Assembly: GCF_000011065.1 (NCBI RefSeq)
Contig: NC_004663.1
Span: forward strand, 3,658,001 to 3,722,000
Length of the DNA: 64,000 bases
From: Bacteroides thetaiotaomicron VPI-5482
GTDB taxonomy: Bacteria > Bacteroidota > Bacteroidia > Bacteroidales > Bacteroidaceae
Direction: 5' to 3'
Shown here: in pieces, positions 47,403 through 55,335 of the stretch
How the letters are laid out: the number at the start of each line of letters is the position of its first letter
Numbering within the stretch: the stretch's first letter is position 1
Position numbers and translations under genes: made by a program
Notes under the pieces: generated by a model
Seen by the model: the letters and a program-made list of their open reading frames with translations, nothing else
What the model was told of the DNA's origin: nothing
Database searches by the model: none

Positions 47403-47558
47403 CTATTTTCGACGATATTCAGCCAAGACCATGTCAATTTGATTAATTTCATCATCTTTTAAATCCACGTGCACCGGCAGACAAAGCATCTTCTCAGCAT
47501 TCATCCCTATTTTGTAATAGAGCGGCTTTCTAAAAATGACACTACAAAATAAAACCAT
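47403..47558 (-). pseudogene. C-terminal remnant of a DegT-type sugar aminotransferase
   Basis: A 51-codon frame contains FRKPLYYKIGMNAEKMLCLP and VHVDLKDDEINQIDMVLAEY. The block KMLCLPVHVDLKDDEINQI matches the C-terminal end of DegT/DnrJ/EryC1/StrS aminotransferases, where CLP-H--L---E--I is the last conserved element. The roughly 320 residues with the PLP lysine are absent and AT-rich sequence takes their place. The frame sits 12 bp before the NeuD-like gene, as in PglE-PglD pairs, so a once-complete pair has lost its 5' part. Confidence 0.6.
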
Positions 47559-47934
47559 TTATAGCGAATAAACACTATCAAAAAGTACGATAATATCCTC
47601 CTTTCATACAGCACTGATATTTCTTTTTAGAAATTTCATATCTCAGCTTGATAACAGTCTATTAATTGCTTTGGAATATATTGAAATTGTTACTGCCTAA
47701 TAAACCGACTGATATGACAATATACGAATAGTTCATAATAACAGAATTATGGAGGTTTGTATGTTATATGCGGATAAAGTGAAATGTCTTTCTATAAGGT
47801 GAAAGCGATGAAAGCGGAAAAATGGGGCAAAAGCAGAAAAGGTTCGCCCTATATTACTTTATATATCGGCACTTATGATAGTAAAATAAACCAATAATAA
47901 AAACAATAATAGTGGGAAGTATATGTGATTAACA
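47559..47934. other. AT-rich non-coding spacer upstream of the aminotransferase remnant
   Basis: About 375 bp with no coding frame that I can support on either strand. It contains a small hairpin-capable stretch (ATTTCTTTTTAGAAAT near 47610) and no promoter that I would call. It leads directly into the 22-bp repeat array. Confidence 0.5.
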
Positions 47935-48085
47935 ATGCTTCTTAGATCTCGTTTCAAGCATTATTAGATGTCACAGCAAGCATTGTTAACCAGCTTCTCA
48001 AGTATTAATACCTAACTTCTCAGATATTAATACCTATCATATCAAATGTTAATACCTGACTACTCATGTGTTAACATCTGAGCGC
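47935..48085. promoter_or_regulatory. Second array of 22-bp operator-like repeats
   Basis: TTAA cores lie at 48005, 48027, 48049 and 48071, exactly 22 bp apart, in units such as CAAGTATTAATACCTAACT, CAGATATTAATACCTATCA and CAAATGTTAATACCTGACT. Weaker units (TTAG at 47942 and 47964, TTAA at 47986) precede them. The consensus CA-ATGTTAATACCTGAC resembles that at 29205-29293. The last core TTAA forms the TAA stop codon of wecB on the minus strand. Not CRISPR: no conserved spacers or repeat palindrome, and no cas genes. Confidence 0.6.
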
Positions 48086-49201
48086 AGCTATGATTCTTTC
48101 GCAAGCCTGTCCGTCACCGTAAGGGTTATGTGTTTCGGACATCCGCTTATACATTTCTTTATCAAGGAGCAGGGCAGTGACATTACTGACAATTGCCTCC
48201 GCATTCGTGCCGACCAGCTTCACCGTACCCGCCTCAACAGCTTCCGGACGCTCGGTCGTATCCCGCATCACCAACACGGGTTTGCCCAATGAAGGGGCTT
48301 CTTCCTGCACACCGCCGCTATCCGTCAGCAACAGAGTAGAATGTTGCATGGCATAGATGAAAGGCAGGTAATCCAGAGGAGAGATCAGATAGACATTGCT
48401 CAGACCGGAAAGCAGTTCATACACTGGCTTCTGCACATTAGGATTCAGATGAACGGGATAGACTATGTCCATCTCCGGGTGAAGAGCCGCCAGTTCTTTG
48501 ATCGCTTTGCAGATATGCAGGAAACCATCTCCGAAGTTCTCGCGACGATGTCCGGTGACGAGGATATACTCACGATCACCTACCGTGTAGCCTTTCTCCT
48601 GAAGTTCCTTCGCCATCTTTTCTTTCACACCGGCGGTGGTGGAAATGATATCGACCGCCATCAGCAGGGCATCGATCACCGTATTTCCGGTAATAAAGAT
48701 TTTCTTCGCGTCTATATTCTCTTGCAGTAGATTTACCTTTGACTGTTCCGTCGGTGCAAAGTAGTAAGTGCAGATACGGTCTGTCACCTGACGGTTCATT
48801 TCTTCCGGCCAGGGAGACAACATATTATAGGTACGCAATCCGGCTTCCACGTGTCCCACAGGTATCTGCATATAGAATGCCGCAAGGGATGCCGCCATCG
48901 AGGTAGTCGTATCTCCATGCACCAATACGGTGTCGGGACGGAAGTCCTTCAGCACTTCGCGCAGTCCAAGGAGTACTTTAGCGGTAATGTCATACAAGTC
49001 CTGATTGGGAGCCATGATATTCAGGTCATATTCGGGAGTGATGCCGAACACTTCCAATACCTGATCCAACATCTGCCGATGCTGTGCCGTAACGCAGACA
49101 CGTGTCTCAAAATGTTCCGTATCTTTCTGGAGCGCCTTTACAAGCGGAGCCATCTTTATCGCTTCGGGACGGGTACCGAAAACGAGCAATATCTTTTTCA
49201 T
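48071..49201 (-). CDS. wecB: UDP-N-acetylglucosamine 2-epimerase (non-hydrolysing)
   Basis: 376 residues, the usual length. Family landmarks in order: KKILLVFGTRPEAIKMAPLV, VLVHGDTTTSMAASLAAFY (about 95), VGHVEAGLRTYNMLSPWPEE (about 115), FITGNTVIDALL, LVTGHRRENFG, LLTDSGGVQEEAPSLGKPVL (about 290). It converts UDP-GlcNAc to UDP-ManNAc in the cytoplasm. wecC lies upstream in the same direction with a 50-bp gap, so together they would make UDP-ManNAcA. Confidence 0.97.
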   Translation of the reverse strand: MKKILLVFGTRPEAIKMAPLVKALQKDTEHFETRVCVTAQHRQMLDQVLEVFGITPEYDLNIMAPNQDLYDITAKVLLGLREVLKDFRPDTVLVHGDTTTSMAASLAAFYMQIPVGHVEAGLRTYNMLSPWPEEMNRQVTDRICTYYFAPTEQSKVNLLQENIDAKKIFITGNTVIDALLMAVDIISTTAGVKEKMAKELQEKGYTVGDREYILVTGHRRENFGDGFLHICKAIKELAALHPEMDIVYPVHLNPNVQKPVYELLSGLSNVYLISPLDYLPFIYAMQHSTLLLTDSGGVQEEAPSLGKPVLVMRDTTERPEAVEAGTVKLVGTNAEAIVSNVTALLLDKEMYKRMSETHNPYGDGQACERIIAALRC

Positions 49202-49251
49202 CTGCTTTATTTATAGAGTCTATATAACCTCTTCGCAATTAAACTACATTT

Positions 49252-50454
49252 TTATCGTCTCACACCGCAGAAGTCCAGTTCTATCTTTCCTTCCTCCCTG
49301 GGCAATGCAAGGAAGACATCGTGGCGAACCAGCCAGACGATAATATCCGCTTTCTCGTATGCTTCCCGATAGTCTGTCAGATGGAAGCTCTTATGAGTGC
49401 TTATATTAGGTTCGATAATCAGCACGTCCGCTCTCGATTCGGAGATGATGCGGGAGGCGATATATTTGGCGGGAGATTCCCGTAAGTCATCGATATTCGG
49501 TTTGAAAGCCAGTCCCATGCAGGCAACGACCGGTTCGCGCTCGTTCTGTTCTACAAACTTCTGGCAGGTTTCCAATACTTTGTTCGCACACCAGTCCGCT
49601 TTGTAATCGTTCGTTTCACGGGCACGCTTGATGAGCTGCGCCTGTTCCGGATAGTCGGATACGATGAACCAAGGGTCTACCGCAATGCAGTGACCGCCTA
49701 CTCCGCAGCCCGGTTGAAGGATATTCACACGCGGATGCTTGTTGGCCAGTTCGATCAGTTCCCATACATTGATTCCGGCTTTGTCGCAGATCATGGAGAG
49801 TTCGTTGGCAAAGGCGATCTGTGAGTCGCGGGAGGAGTTCTCCGTCAGTTTGCACATCTCTGCCGTGCGGGCATTGGTGCCGTGCAGTTTGCCTTGTACG
49901 AAAGCGGAATAAAACTCAATGGCTTTTGCGGTGGATGCCGGATCGATGCCGCCTATCACGCGGTCGTTGTGCACCAGTTCGTATAATGTATTTCCCGGCA
50001 ATACGCGTTCGGGACAATAAGCGATATGTATCTTCCCTTTCAGTTCGGGACGTTCTTTATAGATCACTTCCGCCATACGTTCGGTGGTATATACCGGAGA
50101 AGTGGATTCAATGACAAACAGGTTACCCTCCTGCAGATAAGGGATCACGGAACGGGTGGCCGCTTCCACATAGGTGATGTCCGCCCGATGGTTCTGCTTG
50201 AATGGGGTAGGCACTACGATAAAGAAAGCATCCGCCGCTTCCGGCTTGCATACAGCGCGTAACTTTCCACTCTGCACTACGTCCCTGACTACCTGACCCA
50301 GTTCAGGTTCTACAATATGTATCTTTCCCTGGTTGATCGTTTCCACCACAGAAGGATTGACATCTACTCCTATGACTTCGAAACCGTGAGCGGCAGCAAC
50401 GGCTGCCGTAGGAAGGCCGATATACCCTAATCCTAAAAACACAACCTTTTTCAT
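49252..50454 (-). CDS. wecC: UDP-N-acetyl-D-mannosamine dehydrogenase
   Basis: 400 residues from ATG at 50454, preceded by AAGGAGATATTGAAC; the longer frame starts in the promoter. N-terminal NAD-binding motif VVFLGLGYIGLPTAAVAA, central UDP-binding dimer domain, catalytic Cys in PGCGVGGHCIAVDPW (about 255), C-terminal substrate domain ending near ELDFCGVRR. Oxidises UDP-ManNAc to UDP-ManNAcA with two NAD. The short gap to wecB suggests one mRNA. Confidence 0.96.
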   Translation of the reverse strand: MKKVVFLGLGYIGLPTAAVAAAHGFEVIGVDVNPSVVETINQGKIHIVEPELGQVVRDVVQSGKLRAVCKPEAADAFFIVVPTPFKQNHRADITYVEAATRSVIPYLQEGNLFVIESTSPVYTTERMAEVIYKERPELKGKIHIAYCPERVLPGNTLYELVHNDRVIGGIDPASTAKAIEFYSAFVQGKLHGTNARTAEMCKLTENSSRDSQIAFANELSMICDKAGINVWELIELANKHPRVNILQPGCGVGGHCIAVDPWFIVSDYPEQAQLIKRARETNDYKADWCANKVLETCQKFVEQNEREPVVACMGLAFKPNIDDLRESPAKYIASRIISESRADVLIIEPNISTHKSFHLTDYREAYEKADIIVWLVRHDVFLALPREEGKIELDFCGVRR

Positions 50455-50483
50455 GTTCAATATCTCCTTATTAATAAGTGTGG

Positions 50484-50491
50484 CAAAAGTA
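50484..50491 (-). promoter_or_regulatory. -7 box for wecC-wecB
   Basis: TACTTTTG on the minus strand, 30 nt before the wecC ATG. It faces the plus-strand box at 50534-50541, so a 104-bp region holds two divergent starts. Confidence 0.5.
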
Positions 50492-50533
50492 CAAATAATA
50501 TGTGACTTTGTACGGATTTTCACTGAAAACCAC

Positions 50534-50541
50534 TACTTTTG
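50534..50541 (+). promoter_or_regulatory. -7 box for the two-glycosyltransferase operon
   Basis: TACTTTTG on the plus strand matches TAnnTTTG; a TTTG lies 23 bp upstream. The start site would be near 50546, leaving about 14 nt before the ATG at 50560. The alternative TTG start at 50539 lies inside this box and is rejected. Confidence 0.5.
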
Positions 50542-50559
50542 TGCAAACATTTTGAAAGC

Positions 50560-51825
50560 ATGAGGGTACTAATCATCAATACTTCCGAACGAATAGGTGG
50601 TGCGGCTGTCGCTGCCGGACGACTGATGGAATCGCTTAAGAACAACGGCATCAAGGCGAAAATGTTGGTACGTGACAAACAAACAGACCAAATCAGCGTC
50701 GTCGGACTAAAGGGCAGCTGGCTGCACGTATGGAAATTCATGTGGGAACGCATCGTCATCTGGAAAGCCAACCGTTTCAAGAAGAATGATCTCTTCGCCG
50801 TAGATATCGCCAATACCGGTACGGACATCACTTCGCTTCCCGAATTTCAGCAGGCAGATGTCATCCATCTGCACTGGATCAACCAAGGGATGCTGTCGCT
50901 CAACACCATCCGCAAGATTCTGACTTCCGGCAAACCTGTAGTATGGACCATGCACGATATGTGGCCCTGCACCGGCATCTGCCATTATGCACGCGAATGC
51001 AAGAATTACGAACAGGAATGTCACCACTGCCCTTACATCTACGGAGGAGGAGGCAAGAAGGACTTATCTACCCGAATCTTCCGGAAGAAAAAAGAGATTT
51101 ATAGTCAGGCATCCATCACGTTTGTAGGCTGTAGCCGCTGGCTGGCGGAAAAGGCCAAAGTCAGCGGGTTGCTCACCGGACAAACGGTTATCAGTATCCC
51201 GAACGCCATCAACACGAATCTGTTCAAGCCTCACAATAAGCAGGAAGCCCGCAGAAAATGCAGGCTGCCGCAGGAAGGGAAGCTGATTCTTTTCGGTTCT
51301 GTCAAGATCACAGACAAGCGAAAGGGCATCGACTATCTGATTGAAGCCTGCAAACTGCTGGCAGAGAAACATCCGGAATGGAAAGAATCATTGGGCGTGG
51401 TTGTTTTCGGCAACCAGTCGCAGCAGTTGCAAGACCTGATTCCTTTCCGCGTCTATCCGCTTCCTTATATTAAGAATGAGCATGAGTTGGTGGATATATA
51501 CAATGCCGTAGACCTCTTCGCCATCCCTTCTCTCGAAGAGAATCTGCCGAATATGGTGATGGAAGCAATGTCCTGCGGTGTGCCCTGCGTCGGTTTCAAC
51601 ACCGGAGGCATACCAGAAATGATCGATCATCTGCACAACGGATACGTAGCTCAGCGCAAGTCTTCCGAAGATCTAGCCAACGGCATCCATTGGGTACTGA
51701 CGGAACCCGAATATGCGGAACTCTCCGCACAAGCCTGCCGCAAGGCCATAGGCAACTATTCGGAAAGTATCATAGCGAAGAAGTACACGGAAGTTTACAA
51801 CAAAATAACAGGGAAATATGCATAG
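50560..51825 (+). CDS. GT4-family glycosyltransferase
   Basis: 421 residues. GT-B fold: MRVLIINTSERIGGAAVAAG at the start, VIHLHWINQGMLSLNTI and VVWTMHDMWPCTGICHYA in the N-domain, with a cysteine-rich segment CHYARECKNYEQECHHC (about 140-160) that could bind a metal, and the EX7E motif in PSLEENLPNMVMEAMSCGVP (about 325). The HDMWPCTG...CHHCP segment is a known feature of a GT4 subgroup in O-antigen and exopolysaccharide clusters. Followed by a GT2 gene in an 8-bp overlap. Confidence 0.93.
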   Translation: MRVLIINTSERIGGAAVAAGRLMESLKNNGIKAKMLVRDKQTDQISVVGLKGSWLHVWKFMWERIVIWKANRFKKNDLFAVDIANTGTDITSLPEFQQADVIHLHWINQGMLSLNTIRKILTSGKPVVWTMHDMWPCTGICHYARECKNYEQECHHCPYIYGGGGKKDLSTRIFRKKKEIYSQASITFVGCSRWLAEKAKVSGLLTGQTVISIPNAINTNLFKPHNKQEARRKCRLPQEGKLILFGSVKITDKRKGIDYLIEACKLLAEKHPEWKESLGVVVFGNQSQQLQDLIPFRVYPLPYIKNEHELVDIYNAVDLFAIPSLEENLPNMVMEAMSCGVPCVGFNTGGIPEMIDHLHNGYVAQRKSSEDLANGIHWVLTEPEYAELSAQACRKAIGNYSESIIAKKYTEVYNKITGKYA

Positions 51826-52573
51826 TGTCCATCCTACTCCCAAGTTCTCGATTATCACGGTGACCTACAATGCCGAGAAAGTACTGGAAGATACCATCCA
51901 AAGTGTTATCTCGCAGACTTATCACCACGTAGAATACATCATCGTGGACGGGGCCTCCAAAGACGGTACTCTCTCTATCATTGACAGATACCGTCCACGG
52001 ATAACTACCGTCGTCAGCGAACCGGACAAAGGATTGTACGATGCCATGAACAAGGCGATCTCCCTTGCCAGCGGCGACTATCTCTGTTTTCTGAATGCGG
52101 GCGACTGCTTTCACGAAGACGATACTTTGCAGCAAATGGTGCACAGCATTCATGGGAGTGTTCTCCCCGACGTCATCTACGGGGAAACTGCGATTGTTGA
52201 CAAAGACAGGCACTTTCTGCATATGCGCCGGCTTTCAGCGCCCGAAAAGCTGGACTGGAAGAGTTTCAAACAGGGAATGTTAGTCTGCCATCAGGCTTTC
52301 TTTGCCAGACATACGCTGGTGGAACCTTATGACTTAAGCTACCGGTACTCTGCTGATTTCGACTGGTGCATCCGCATCATGAAAAAGGCGTATACCCTGC
52401 ACAATACGCACCTGACAATCATCGACTATCTGGATGAAGGAATGACTACTCAGAACCGAAAGGCTTCTCTTAAAGAACGGTTCCGCATTATGGCAAAACA
52501 TTATGGATGGATAAGCACCGCAGCACATCATGCTTGGTTTGTACTGCGGTTGATTATCAAGCCGGGACAATAA
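51818..52573 (+). CDS. GT2-family glycosyltransferase
   Basis: 251 residues, GT-A fold. FSIITVTYNAEKVLEDTIQS (residues 10-29), EYIIVDGASKDGT, the metal-binding DxD-equivalent in LCFLNAGDCFHEDD (about 90) and CHQAFFARHTL followed by SADFDWCIRIM (about 185) are typical of small GT2 enzymes resembling WcaA/WfgS. Probably adds one sugar in the glycan started by the neighbouring transferases. Overlaps the upstream gene by 8 bp; convergent with the mannosidase gene. Confidence 0.92.
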   Translation: MHSVHPTPKFSIITVTYNAEKVLEDTIQSVISQTYHHVEYIIVDGASKDGTLSIIDRYRPRITTVVSEPDKGLYDAMNKAISLASGDYLCFLNAGDCFHEDDTLQQMVHSIHGSVLPDVIYGETAIVDKDRHFLHMRRLSAPEKLDWKSFKQGMLVCHQAFFARHTLVEPYDLSYRYSADFDWCIRIMKKAYTLHNTHLTIIDYLDEGMTTQNRKASLKERFRIMAKHYGWISTAAHHAWFVLRLIIKPGQ

Positions 52574-52630
52574 CTGCCACTTAAAATCAGTATAGTCACT
52601 TCACCCACAAAACTCCTATTTATATATTAC

Positions 52631-55324
52631 CTATTGAAACCAATTATATGCAGGCTTATCTGTTAATTCGAATAAAATCTCCCCACCGTTAATAATATCT
52701 GAATGAGTTATGACAGAACTACGGTGAGGCTTGCCATTGAGATATACAGCGCGTACATAACAATTGCCTTTGCCGAAATTCTTTGTTTTAATTGTGAATG
52801 TTCTATTTTGAGGCAAATGCAATACAAAGCCCGGCAGACAGGGAACTCCTAACTGATATTCAATAGAAGCCGGACACATGGGATAGAATCCCATCGCACT
52901 GAAGATATACCATGAACTTAATTGTCCACAGTCGTCATTTCCCGGCAGTCCGCTAGGTGTGGGCAGATAGTATTTATTGACTATATCATATATTCTTTTT
53001 TGAGTCATCCACGGTCTTTTACAGAGATTATACATATAGGGAGCATGCATCACAAATTCGTCACCCACATAGTAAATATCTTTATCGAATAGTTCATCCA
53101 TAAAAACGGCTAAAGAATCGGTACCTCCCAAAAAGCGAATTAGTTCGGGAACATCATGGGGAACGAACAACGTATAATTCTTTTTATAGTTGTACACTCC
53201 TTTGGGGTTAAAACCACTCCATACGCTGATATCGTAATCTTCCGGATTACTCCATGAACCATCTGCTTTACGCGCACGAACCATTTTGGTTTCCTTATCC
53301 AGTACGTTCCTGAAATTTTTGCTTCGTTTACCTAGTTTATCCGATAAGTCCGGTTCACCTTTTTCGGCAAAGAAACGGGAGAGACAATAATCATCATAGG
53401 CAAACTCCATCGTTCTGGCTACTGATTCTCCATATTTATCAACAGGTACATATCCCAATCGTTCGTAGTCCATAATGCCCAAGCGTCCCCAAGCAATGTG
53501 GTTACCCTTTTCATACGCATTTTTCAGCACTGCTTTTTTAGCTTTCTCTACATCAAAGTTACGCACTCCTTTTACATAAGCATCCGCTATTATGGCATCA
53601 CTATGAGTTCCCATCATGCAGTTGGTATATCCCGGATTAGGCCATTTGGGAAGCCAGCCTCCCTCATCGTAGGCATGGAGGAGTCCGGTTATGAGATCTC
53701 CCGCAAAATCGGGTTTCAGTAATACGAACAGAGGATGGGTCGCTCTGAATGTGTCCCATATAGAATAGTCTGTAAAGCTAATACCCTTATGTACTTTTCC
53801 ATCAAACGGACTTCTGTATTTTCCATCTTCAGATAGACTTCTGGGCAACAGGAAAGAGTGATATAGCGCTGTATAAAAAACAATTTTATCTTGTTCTGTA
53901 GCTCCGGGCAAATCGATGACTGATAATTCTTTATTCCATAATGCTTCTGTTTGTGCACTGATTGTTTCCATACTTTTGGCTCCGATTTCTCTTTCCAGAT
54001 TTATCCGTGCCTGTTCCACACTAATAAAGGATGTGCCAACGATGGCTTTAATTACTTCATTTTTTCCGGTTTTAAAACGGATATATCCCCCTATTTTGGT
54101 AGACGATTCCAAATGTCGATTGCCAGTCAGAAGGGATGTTGATGACTTTTTATCAGGCCTGATCCAACTCAGTTTTATCCGTGAGCTCCATTCATGCTGA
54201 TAATATTCCAATTTTATATCATACATTTTACCGGCTTCCAGAGAAATCTTCTTTTGGGTAGGTTGATAGCTGAAACTATGAGATTTCCAGTCATCGATGA
54301 GCAATTCTCCGTTGATATATAATCGTGCTCCGTCGTCAGCTTGTATCCCTAATGTATATTCACCGGTAGAGGGAGCTTTGAGTTTACCGCTCCAGGTCAC
54401 CTGGTAATCATTAAAACTGAAATCATCCGCAGGTTTATACCAGTCCCAGTCAAAATCGATAACCGGATCGATTTTTTCACTCCGCAGATGTCCGACCCCC
54501 TTTGAGTCCTGTGTATAAATCCCTTTTAAGCCATTGACCCACTTGCCTTCTTTTTGAGTGAACAGATATTTCTCTTCGATTACTTCGGGATAATCATTAT
54601 TAAGATTAAACGTGCCGAAAGAGTCGAAATCCTTATCGAAACGGACTACAAAATATCCGGTTTCCCGATATCCTCTGGCAGATTGTATGCTTTTACCGGA
54701 AATTTCTTTTCGTACCGGGTCTATGTGAATGTAGCCCGGTGCTCCGGCTGTAAACATGGAAGGCATAGCATCTACCACTACGTAAGCACTATCCGACTGG
54801 GGATAGGTAAATTGCAGGATAGCTGAAGTTTTTGTAGCCGATAATTGAGCTTTTACCTGATAGTCGTCCAACATGACTTCGTAGAAGTGAGGTTTTGACT
54901 TTTCGGTTATATGGGTAAAAGAAGAACTACGCTCTTCGGGCCTGCATTTCAGTTGTCCGACAACCGGCATTAGTTCAACAGCACCATAATCGAACATGAC
55001 GGCCCCACTTGGATAGTGTGTTCCCATAAATCCCGAAATATAGTTATGTTTATACCAGTAGGGTACCCGATGGTGCAGCGTTCCAGCGTGCTTGCTCTCT
55101 AAAGTATGGGCAGTCCATTCTGTCATCCCGAAAGGCTCTGTCACTCCGGGAAAAGTATATCCCGAAGGATCTTCATGCCCGGCAACCGCTACTCCGGATT
55201 GCCATACTTCTGTTCCAATCAATGGGTTGACATACTGTACCCATGAGGCTTTTTCCTCTTGTGAGTTCATGTTAATCGGCGTCAGGAATGGAAGAACGGC
55301 CAGTATCAATAATTTCATTTTCAT
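52631..55324 (-). CDS. GH92 alpha-mannosidase with inserted PA14 domain
   Basis: 897 residues, signal peptide, exported. The GH92 N-terminal beta-sandwich starts at VQYVNPLIGTEVWQSGVAV, and the catalytic (alpha/alpha)6 domain has YSIWDTFRATHPLFVLLKP, GTHSDAIIADAYVKG and the hallmark GNDDCGQLSSWYIFSAMG (near 800). Between them, residues about 285-390 form a PA14 domain (WSGKLKAPSTGEYTLGIQAD, YDIKLEYYQHEWSSRIKLSW), a carbohydrate-binding module found in some GH92 enzymes. GH92 enzymes are calcium-dependent inverting exo-alpha-mannosidases. Last gene of the second PUL. Confidence 0.95.
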   Translation of the reverse strand: MKMKLLILAVLPFLTPINMNSQEEKASWVQYVNPLIGTEVWQSGVAVAGHEDPSGYTFPGVTEPFGMTEWTAHTLESKHAGTLHHRVPYWYKHNYISGFMGTHYPSGAVMFDYGAVELMPVVGQLKCRPEERSSSFTHITEKSKPHFYEVMLDDYQVKAQLSATKTSAILQFTYPQSDSAYVVVDAMPSMFTAGAPGYIHIDPVRKEISGKSIQSARGYRETGYFVVRFDKDFDSFGTFNLNNDYPEVIEEKYLFTQKEGKWVNGLKGIYTQDSKGVGHLRSEKIDPVIDFDWDWYKPADDFSFNDYQVTWSGKLKAPSTGEYTLGIQADDGARLYINGELLIDDWKSHSFSYQPTQKKISLEAGKMYDIKLEYYQHEWSSRIKLSWIRPDKKSSTSLLTGNRHLESSTKIGGYIRFKTGKNEVIKAIVGTSFISVEQARINLEREIGAKSMETISAQTEALWNKELSVIDLPGATEQDKIVFYTALYHSFLLPRSLSEDGKYRSPFDGKVHKGISFTDYSIWDTFRATHPLFVLLKPDFAGDLITGLLHAYDEGGWLPKWPNPGYTNCMMGTHSDAIIADAYVKGVRNFDVEKAKKAVLKNAYEKGNHIAWGRLGIMDYERLGYVPVDKYGESVARTMEFAYDDYCLSRFFAEKGEPDLSDKLGKRSKNFRNVLDKETKMVRARKADGSWSNPEDYDISVWSGFNPKGVYNYKKNYTLFVPHDVPELIRFLGGTDSLAVFMDELFDKDIYYVGDEFVMHAPYMYNLCKRPWMTQKRIYDIVNKYYLPTPSGLPGNDDCGQLSSWYIFSAMGFYPMCPASIEYQLGVPCLPGFVLHLPQNRTFTIKTKNFGKGNCYVRAVYLNGKPHRSSVITHSDIINGGEILFELTDKPAYNWFQ

Positions 55325-55335
55325 GGTACTGTAGT

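Noticed and set aside
47935..48085. Possible CRISPR array
   Set aside because: Period of 22 bp with no separate repeat and spacer, degenerate units, and no cas genes.
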